From an uncultured Eubacteriales bacterium (GTDB lineage Bacteria > Bacillota_A > Clostridia > Lachnospirales > Lachnospiraceae): DNA of 11,468 nt. Position 1 is the stretch's first letter, and each line of letters opens with the position of its first letter. The DNA lies in NCBI GenBank assembly GCA_902803345.1, contig CADCPV010000175.1:1-11468 (forward strand), read 5' to 3'. Under the pieces are notes generated by a model. It was not told where the DNA came from, made no database searches, and saw nothing but the letters and a program-made list of their open reading frames with translations. Shown piece after piece: positions 7,126 through 11,468 of this stretch. Position numbers and translations under genes: made by a program.

Positions 7126-9576
7126 TTACATTCTGTGTTCCGCGCGCGAGATAATATCGTTCTGCATCTCCGTTGTCATATCGACAAAATACGCAGAGAA
7201 GCCGGCAATGCGGACCACAAGGTTATGATAGTTTTCCGGATGTGCCTGCGCTTTCCGGAGCGTTTCGGCATCGACCACGTTATACTGGACTTCCATGCCG
7301 CCGTTTTTGAAATAGGCCTGCGTCAGGTTCTCTAATTTTGTCACGCCGTCGTCTCCCCGAAGCGAGGTCGGATGGATCTTCAGATTCAGCGCCATGCCGT
7401 CCATGAGGTGGCCCTGTTCGAATTTCGTGGCGGAGTTCAGAACGGAGGTCGGCCCGTTTTTATCCCTGCCCTGTGCGGGGCTGCAGGCGTCTGCGATCGG
7501 ATCCCCGGTCCTGCGCCCGTCCGGCGTAGCCCAGGTGATCTCGCCCTGTACCACGTGATCGGAAGCGCCGAAAGTGCCGCACTTGTAGGTCGTACAGCGG
7601 CAGGTCGAGAACGCACGGGTGATCTTATAGTACAGATCCATGACGTAGGTCATCTCTTCATCCGCATAAGGGTCATCATTTCCAAAATGCGGAACGGTAT
7701 TCAGTACAATCTGCCGGAGCATTTCGTGGCCTTCCCAGTTGTCCAGGATCGCCTGCAGGAATTCTTCGCGGGTCGCTATCTTCCTGTCAAACACGACATA
7801 TTTCAGCGCAGTCAGGGAGTCTGCCGTCGTAGCAAGGCCTGTTGCCGTACCGCCGTAGCTGTTGTATTTTGCGCCGCCCTCGGAGACGTCCTTACCGGAC
7901 TCCATGCACCCTTCTGTGGAGATGGACAGGTTCGGGAAGGGGAACAGGCGCGGATATTCGTGCTCTGTCAGGTTGTTCAGCGTGGCGGACCAGGTCAGCA
8001 TCCAGGTGCAGATTTTCTCAAAGGCCGCGCGCACCTCGTCCATACTCTCCATCTCATAGAGATAACCGGAACGGACTTTCTCAGGGCACTGCGCACCGTT
8101 GATCGGATTGATTCCGTTATTGATCGCCATGAGAAGCGCAATTGCCCAGTAAATCCCGTTGTGGCCCATGGCGGAACCGTTCGGTGCCGGATAGTCGTTT
8201 CCGGACCCGGTGATCTCCTGGCAGCCGATAAAGGCAAAATTCCGCGCGTCCTCAAGAGAGAATCCGAGTTCCCGGACAAGCGAAGGCACGATCACTTCGT
8301 CATTCTGAAGAAGCGGCAGCCCGCCGACACGCGTGGATGCTGCCATCGCACAGTCCCACATCTCTTTCGGAGTGTTCTTTGTCGCACGAAGCGAGATCGT
8401 CGGTTCGTGGAGATCCAGCCGTGCCATCGACTCCAGCACCATAAAGGAGACCGGATTGACCGCATCTTCACCGGTTTCGGGATCCGTTCCGCCGATCGTG
8501 GTATGCTGCCCGAGATGGCCGATTCCTGCGGTCTGGGCATTCTTGCCGAAGCCGCCCCCGTAGAAGGTATTGATTTTCAGGAAGAACCCGTCCACGTACT
8601 CCTGCGCTTCGTCCATCGTGATGCGGCCGGCCTCAAGGTCAGCTTTCAGGTAGGGCCAGGTGTACTGGTCAAAGCGCCCGATACTGGTAACGCCGGGGTC
8701 ATTCTCTGCCTTCAGGAACACATTGTACATCATGACCATCTGGCAGACTTCCCAGAAAGTACGCGGCGTCTCGGTCGCAATCCAATCGAGGCTTTCTGCG
8801 CGGCTCAGGTATTCTGCTTTTTTCTCAGAATCTTCGGTCTTTCCGGCGAGCTCCCGCGCAAGTTCCGCACAGCGGCGCGTCAGTGTAATAGCGCCGTCGC
8901 AGGCAACGGTTGCCGCCTTGTAGAACATGTATTTTCCGATGTCGTCGCCCATGATGCTGCCTTCATGCGCATCGAGCCAGTCCTGTGCCTGCCTCCGGAT
9001 CGCACCGTAGCCCTGACGGATGATATTCTGGTAGCCGGGGGTCAGATGCCCGGGCGGCAGATAGATCGGCCAGCCTCCGATCTTTCCGGAGGGGTTGGCC
9101 TGCAACCGGAAAAATTCCTGAACGCCGTCCGGAAGCCAGTCCGCCGCCCCGAAGCCGCCCGTCATCTCCATCCGCTCCTTCGCGATTTCCCGAAGTTCCT
9201 TCAGATCCTCCGGGGAGATTGCGAGCTGCTGATGCGAATAGAACGGATCATCCTCCGGCGCGTGATGCAGGCCGTCTTCCCGGATCGGCCAGGTGTTTTC
9301 AATATCCACGCCGAGCCAGCCCATGCCGCCGGCTCCGCCCCAGCCTCTGTTTCCGAGGCCGCCGAAGAAGTACTCGTCTTCCTGGATATTCAGCGGCATC
9401 CGCTCCAGAACATACAGCGAAATGTACGGTTTCTGCAGCATCGGCGGAAACTTGATGTACTTTTTCAATGCCTGAAGCTGCAGACGTGCCTTTTCAGCGT
9501 CTGAAACGATGAGCCTGTCGCGGACGGCATCGCGGAGTCTTGCGACCCGCTCCGTATATGGTTTGAAGGTATACAT
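7126..9576 (-). CDS. Glycyl radical enzyme (PFL-like family), substrate unassigned
   Basis: An 816-aa glycyl radical enzyme, normal length for the family. The radical-bearing glycine is G792 in VVRIAGFSAYFVDM (787-800), equivalent to the RVxGYxA consensus. The thiyl-radical loop is FIGCQEITGSGN (449-460) with C452 and E454; most dehydratases and C-N, C-S or C-C lyases have GCVE, so Q453 is uncommon. Other family landmarks are EGGAKYNSYG (566-575), TPDGRRTGDPIAD (684-696) and SPAQGRDKNGPT (699-710). The single Cys rules out pyruvate formate-lyase proper, which has adjacent cysteines. An N-terminal Gly/Trp-rich stretch (72-96) is unusual. I use the ATG at 9576: AGGG lies 7 nt upstream and the promoter at 9635-9663 would fall inside the longer reading frame that begins at 9714. 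The activase follows after 27 bp. It acts anaerobically in the cytoplasm; the reaction cannot be assigned. Confidence 0.93.
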   Translation of the reverse strand: MYTFKPYTERVARLRDAVRDRLIVSDAEKARLQLQALKKYIKFPPMLQKPYISLYVLERMPLNIQEDEYFFGGLGNRGWGGAGGMGWLGVDIENTWPIREDGLHHAPEDDPFYSHQQLAISPEDLKELREIAKERMEMTGGFGAADWLPDGVQEFFRLQANPSGKIGGWPIYLPPGHLTPGYQNIIRQGYGAIRRQAQDWLDAHEGSIMGDDIGKYMFYKAATVACDGAITLTRRCAELARELAGKTEDSEKKAEYLSRAESLDWIATETPRTFWEVCQMVMMYNVFLKAENDPGVTSIGRFDQYTWPYLKADLEAGRITMDEAQEYVDGFFLKINTFYGGGFGKNAQTAGIGHLGQHTTIGGTDPETGEDAVNPVSFMVLESMARLDLHEPTISLRATKNTPKEMWDCAMAASTRVGGLPLLQNDEVIVPSLVRELGFSLEDARNFAFIGCQEITGSGNDYPAPNGSAMGHNGIYWAIALLMAINNGINPINGAQCPEKVRSGYLYEMESMDEVRAAFEKICTWMLTWSATLNNLTEHEYPRLFPFPNLSISTEGCMESGKDVSEGGAKYNSYGGTATGLATTADSLTALKYVVFDRKIATREEFLQAILDNWEGHEMLRQIVLNTVPHFGNDDPYADEEMTYVMDLYYKITRAFSTCRCTTYKCGTFGASDHVVQGEITWATPDGRRTGDPIADACSPAQGRDKNGPTSVLNSATKFEQGHLMDGMALNLKIHPTSLRGDDGVTKLENLTQAYFKNGGMEVQYNVVDAETLRKAQAHPENYHNLVVRIAGFSAYFVDMTTEMQNDIISRAEHRM

Positions 9577-9583
9577 CGCACTT

Positions 9584-9587
9584 CCCT
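9584..9587 (-). promoter_or_regulatory. Ribosome binding site of the glycyl radical enzyme gene
   Basis: AGGG on the minus strand inside GAAAGGGAAG, 7 nt before the ATG at 9576. The in-frame ATG at 9603 has no comparable site. Confidence 0.6.
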
Positions 9588-9598
9588 TTCTTCTGTAT

Positions 9599-9610
9599 TG
9601 CATGAATGCA
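9599..9610. promoter_or_regulatory. Palindrome in the glycyl radical enzyme leader, possible operator
   Basis: TGCAT-GA-ATGCA is a perfect 5+5 inverted repeat with a 2-bp centre. It lies about 20-30 bases after the predicted transcription start of the minus-strand operon. The centre is too short for an RNA hairpin, so a DNA-binding dimer is the only obvious role. It may be chance. Confidence 0.25.
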
Positions 9611-9634
9611 CGTTTCAATTTCGCACACATAGAC

Positions 9635-9663
9635 AGTATATCAAAAACAGCCTGCAGATTCAA
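9635..9663 (-). promoter_or_regulatory. Sigma-A-type promoter of the glycyl radical enzyme operon
   Basis: On the minus strand, -35 TTGAAT (9663-9658), a 17-bp spacer and -10 TATACT (9640-9635), with an extended -10 TG one base before the hexamer. Transcription should start near 9628, giving a leader of about 50 nt. An imperfect inverted repeat (9651-9660 with 9677-9691, CCTGCAGATT against AATCT-gaaa-TGCAGG) covers the -35 and could bind a regulator. Confidence 0.7.
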
Positions 9664-9728
9664 TGGCAGAAACAAAAATCTGAAATGCAGGAAATGGGTC
9701 CCGGGGTATATCATTTTCTCTTTCTCTG

Positions 9729-9737
9729 TGCTATAAT
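9729..9737 (+). promoter_or_regulatory. Extended -10 promoter of the divergent alpha/beta hydrolase
   Basis: TGCTATAAT is a perfect extended -10 element. The -35 position at 17-bp spacing reads TATCAT (9709-9714), a poor match, as is common for extended -10 promoters. Start near 9744 would give a leader of about 34 nt with GGGGGA 7 nt before the ATG at 9778. Confidence 0.6.
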
Positions 9738-9777
9738 CCCTGTGTATGATTCCAGACTGATTCCGGGGGATTCTGCC

Positions 9778-11061
9778 ATGAAAGACAATATTCCAGAAAA
9801 CGATGACCAGTCCGCTGTCCTCCTTCCGGACAGTGAACCTTCAGAAAACGCAGAGGAAAATGCAGCTGTTCCTGCTGAAGAAAACGCAGAGGAGAACGCT
9901 GTTGTTCCTGCTGAAGAAAACACTGCCGTCTCCGAAGTTCCGCCCGCTGACCTGAAGCGGGAGAAACGCCAGCAGCGGGCGCTTCGGATCAAAAGTTTTC
10001 TCCAGGACGAATCCGTCCAGCAGGTCGGGCGCATCCTTGGTGCAGGTATGATCCAGATCGGCGGTTCCATTGCCTATGAAAAACTGTTCAGCCGCTATGA
10101 ACGCCCGGATTATGCCGTAACCCCCGGGCTTCGGTGCTATGACAGAATTGCCGAAAGGCTTCCGAGAAAATGCTTCTCATTTCCTTCCGACAACATTTCC
10201 TGCGCCGGCTATTACTATCCGGCCGAGTCTCCCAAAGGACTGATCGCCTTCGCCCATGGCCTTCATACCGGAGCGGACGATTATCTGTCCATATTTGAAT
10301 TCTTTGTCCGACACGGCTACAGCATCATCGCCTTTGACGGAAAAGGAACCTACGATTCGAAAGGGAATTCGACGGTCGGGCTCTCGGAAGCGCTGGTCGA
10401 ACTCGACCATCTGATTGACCTGATTGAGGAAGATCCTGCATTTAACGCGCTCCCGCTTTTCACTGTCGGGCATTCCTGCGGCGGTTTTGCGGCTTCCGCA
10501 GTTCTTTCCCTCCATCCGAATATTCGCGCCGCCATGACCATTTCAGCCATGAACGACGCGAATACACTGATTACCGGAAAAGGGTTTATTTACACATCCA
10601 TTCTCGGTCTTCCCGAGACGAAAATGACTTCGGCTTTCCTGAATGAAACGCAGAAGAATCTCTTCGGTTCCTATACCGAACTGAATGGTGCTGCAGCCAT
10701 CAATTCTGTTTCCTGTCCCGTCCTGATTGCGCACGGAATCAAGGATATGGTGGTTGAATACCCGAGCCCGGTATCGCTGATTTTCCACAAAAACGAAATC
10801 CGCAGTGAGAATGTGACTTACTATACTGGGACCGGAAACAGGGGAAGTCACGATACGGTCTGGCGTTCTTCGGAAGCTGTCGACTATCAGGAGCAGGTAA
10901 AGAAGGAACTTGAACTTCTCCGAAAGAAGAAAGGAAAGAGCTTTACGCCCGAAGATGAGGCAGCCTTCGTCTCCGGGATCGATCATGACCTGTACAGCGC
11001 AATCAACACCGAGCTGTTTGAGATGGCCGTCCGTATGTTTGATCAGGCCTGCACAGACTGA
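9778..11061 (+). CDS. Alpha/beta hydrolase (serine lipase/peptidase-like) with acidic repeat N-terminus
   Basis: A 427-aa protein. Residues 1-58 are acidic and disordered-looking, with a 12-residue unit of AEEN-x4-AEEN type repeated in tandem (25-36 and 37-48). A basic stretch (60-72) and a weakly hydrophobic, amphipathic segment (80-104) follow. The catalytic domain (about 115-400) has AHGLHTGADDY (159-169) as the oxyanion strand, GHSCGG (231-236) with nucleophile S233, D323 in HGIKD and H358 in GSHD, a complete triad. The fold resembles monoacylglycerol lipase/serine aminopeptidase S33 proteins. No clear signal peptide; the amphipathic segment may touch the membrane. The ATG at 9778 has GGGGGA 7 nt upstream and follows the predicted transcription start, so upstream in-frame codons back to 9598 are discarded. 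It is divergent from the main operon and ends 20 bp before a strong terminator. Confidence 0.85.
   Translation: MKDNIPENDDQSAVLLPDSEPSENAEENAAVPAEENAEENAVVPAEENTAVSEVPPADLKREKRQQRALRIKSFLQDESVQQVGRILGAGMIQIGGSIAYEKLFSRYERPDYAVTPGLRCYDRIAERLPRKCFSFPSDNISCAGYYYPAESPKGLIAFAHGLHTGADDYLSIFEFFVRHGYSIIAFDGKGTYDSKGNSTVGLSEALVELDHLIDLIEEDPAFNALPLFTVGHSCGGFAASAVLSLHPNIRAAMTISAMNDANTLITGKGFIYTSILGLPETKMTSAFLNETQKNLFGSYTELNGAAAINSVSCPVLIAHGIKDMVVEYPSPVSLIFHKNEIRSENVTYYTGTGNRGSHDTVWRSSEAVDYQEQVKKELELLRKKKGKSFTPEDEAAFVSGIDHDLYSAINTELFEMAVRMFDQACTD
9850..9921 (+). repeat. Tandem 36-bp repeat within the hydrolase gene
   Basis: Two in-frame 36-bp copies (9850-9885 and 9886-9921) encode AEENAAVPAEEN and AEENAVVPAEEN. 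They differ at only a few bases, pointing to recent duplication by slippage or unequal exchange. Copy number could vary between strains. Confidence 0.8.
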
Positions 11062-11081
11062 ACTTCATAATCCGCCAAAAA

Positions 11082-11137
11082 AAGAATTCCATTCGGCTGA
11101 AATCACGGATGATCACCGAATGGAATTCTTCTTTTTA
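11082..11137. terminator. Bidirectional rho-independent terminator
   Basis: A perfect 15-bp stem (11082-11096 paired with 11116-11130, outer end AAGAATTCC, inner end TTCGG) with a 19-nt loop. On the plus strand it is followed by CTTTTTATT and ends the hydrolase transcript. On the minus strand the hairpin is followed by seven T residues (opposite 11077-11083), so it can also stop minus-strand transcription coming through the tRNA remnant; that is the better T-tract. It may have been the terminator of the tRNA gene whose 3' half lies next to it. Confidence 0.85.
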
Positions 11138-11140
11138 TTC

Positions 11141-11181
11141 CGTCCACGAGGGGATTCGAACCTCCGACCTGCCGCTTAGGA
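11141..11181 (-). other. Orphan 3' half of a tRNA-Arg(CCU)-like gene, candidate attachment site
   Basis: On the minus strand this reads from an anticodon-loop TCCTAA (CCU anticodon at 11180-11178) through GCGGC, a five-base variable region AGGTC, T-arm GGAGG-TTCGAAT-CCCCT, acceptor strand CGTGGAC and a discriminator G; no CCA is encoded. Upstream bases do not pair with the anticodon stem (TGGCT against GCGGC), and no D-arm or GTCCACG acceptor strand is found, so the 5' half is missing. The T-stem has one A-C mismatch, suggesting loss of selection. A break at the anticodon loop is typical of tyrosine-recombinase integration into tRNA genes. The isotype is inferred from the anticodon position only. 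Confidence 0.65.
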
Positions 11182-11214
11182 GAGCCATTCTCATTTATGC
11201 TGTATGGCATCGGC

Positions 11215-11279
11215 TGAGTACCTCTAAGTCCATATAATATCACGTTTTTTTCAAGGTTCAAGTTCCGTTGAGTACATCT
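11215..11279 (+). repeat. Direct repeat TGAGTACMTCT beside the tRNA remnant
   Basis: TGAGTACCTCT at 11215-11225 and TGAGTACATCT at 11269-11279 match at 10 of 11 positions, 54 bp apart. Short direct repeats flanking an att core are typical arm-type sites for tyrosine integrases or excisionases. Only two copies are visible. Confidence 0.35.
11234..11261 (-). promoter_or_regulatory. Minus-strand promoter reading towards the tRNA remnant
   Basis: On the minus strand, -35 TTGAAC (11261-11256), a 16-bp spacer and an extended -10 TGATATTAT (hexamer 11239-11234). A start near 11227 would produce an RNA of about 150 nt that crosses the tRNA remnant and stops at the hairpin 11082-11130. No protein is convincing in it. 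Confidence 0.4.
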
Positions 11280-11468
11280 GAAATCCTCTTTTTTCATTAG
11301 AAATCCGATAATAATTTTAGCAGTTTTTTAGAAATTGCTAAAAAAGTATTGCCTCATTTCTACTCTTCAATTTTCTTGAAGTTCCCTCTCCTGTCCCCCA
11401 CGAAATACGTTTGCGCTTGTTGGAACACTGCCGGGTGTAGTGCAGAATATCCTGACCTTGTTTAAGTG

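Larger units (their letters stand above)
11182..11468. other. AT-rich stretch without a convincing gene; possible end of an integrated element
   Basis: This stretch is visibly AT-richer than the rest and has no long reading frame. It holds a near-perfect direct repeat (TGAGTAC-C/A-TCT at 11215 and 11269), a minus-strand promoter-like sequence (11234-11261), a hairpin with TTTTAGCA/TGCTAAAA arms (11315-11322 and 11336-11343), and a small CTTCAA/TTGAAG hairpin (11365-11381). A minus-strand frame is open from the right edge to a stop at 11338 (42 codons, basic, unrecognised), which could be the end of a gene lying outside. Confidence 0.4.

Noticed and set aside
7372..9504. A 710-codon plus-strand open frame opposite the glycyl radical enzyme
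   Set aside because: It is an antisense shadow: the minus strand encodes a full glycyl radical enzyme with all key residues, and the plus-strand product shows no recognisable domain and has no ribosome binding site of note.
9577..9714. 46 extra N-terminal codons on the glycyl radical enzyme
   Set aside because: The predicted promoter and transcription start lie inside this stretch, the residues are unlike the family N-terminus, and the ATG at 9576 has a ribosome binding site.
9598..9777. 60 extra N-terminal codons on the plus-strand hydrolase
   Set aside because: They lie upstream of the extended -10 promoter and of the ribosome binding site for the ATG at 9778.
11141..11236. A complete tRNA gene
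   Set aside because: The 3' half is good, but the anticodon stem cannot pair, no D-arm is found and no 5' acceptor strand complements CGTGGAC.
11103..11297. A 64-codon minus-strand open frame through the tRNA remnant
   Set aside because: Much of its product is the translated tRNA 3' half (RQVGGSNPLV) and terminator; no good ribosome binding site and no family match. It is better explained by the att-like structure.
11315..11343. TTTTAGCA/TGCTAAAA hairpin as a terminator
   Set aside because: The stem is AT-rich and neither strand has a proper T-tract after it.
11338..11466. A minus-strand frame open from the right edge, 42 codons
   Set aside because: It could be the end of a gene outside the window, but it is short, basic and unrecognised, and two of three frames there are open for some distance, so no CDS is called.
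1..11468. CRISPR arrays, insertion sequences, rRNA genes
   Set aside because: No regularly spaced repeats, transposase motifs or rRNA-like stretches were seen.

Overview
The window looks like chromosomal DNA of an anaerobic Bacillota, most likely a clostridium close to Lachnospiraceae. The reasons are a glycyl radical enzyme with its own activase, strong AGGAGG-type ribosome binding sites, two TTG start signals (one strongly supported), several GNAT acetyltransferases of a type common in that group, and moderate GC content. This assignment rests on gene content only.

Layout. From 9576 down to base 1 there is one long run of minus-strand genes with very short gaps or 4-base overlaps, which looks like a single transcription unit. 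A good promoter (9635-9663) drives it. The order is: glycyl radical enzyme (816 aa), its radical SAM activase, a two-helix membrane protein of unknown function, a PHB-depolymerase-type esterase with two hydrolase-like domains, a small GNAT acetyltransferase, a truncated GNAT remnant, a complete GNAT acetyltransferase, a TIM-barrel sugar isomerase/epimerase-like protein, MsrA, and a YcaQ/AlkX-type winged-helix protein cut by the window start. Divergently, on the plus strand, an alpha/beta hydrolase with a repetitive acidic N-terminus (9778-11061) has its own extended -10 promoter and ends in a strong hairpin terminator.

Right end. Bases 11141-11181 (minus strand) are the 3' half of a tRNA-Arg(CCU)-like gene, from anticodon loop to discriminator base, with no matching 5' half. 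The hairpin left of it (11082-11130) suits a tRNA terminator on the minus strand. Bases 11182-11468 are AT-rich, carry no convincing gene, and contain a direct repeat and a minus-strand promoter. I read this as the attachment-site edge of an integrated element lying to the right.

How the genes may work together. The glycyl radical enzyme and its activase form a functional pair whose substrate cannot be assigned from sequence; its catalytic Cys-x-Glu motif reads GCQE instead of the usual GCVE. The membrane protein and esterase follow directly and are the best candidates for partners in the same pathway. The acetyltransferases, TIM-barrel protein, MsrA and YcaQ-like protein look like general repair or modification functions carried on the same transcript.
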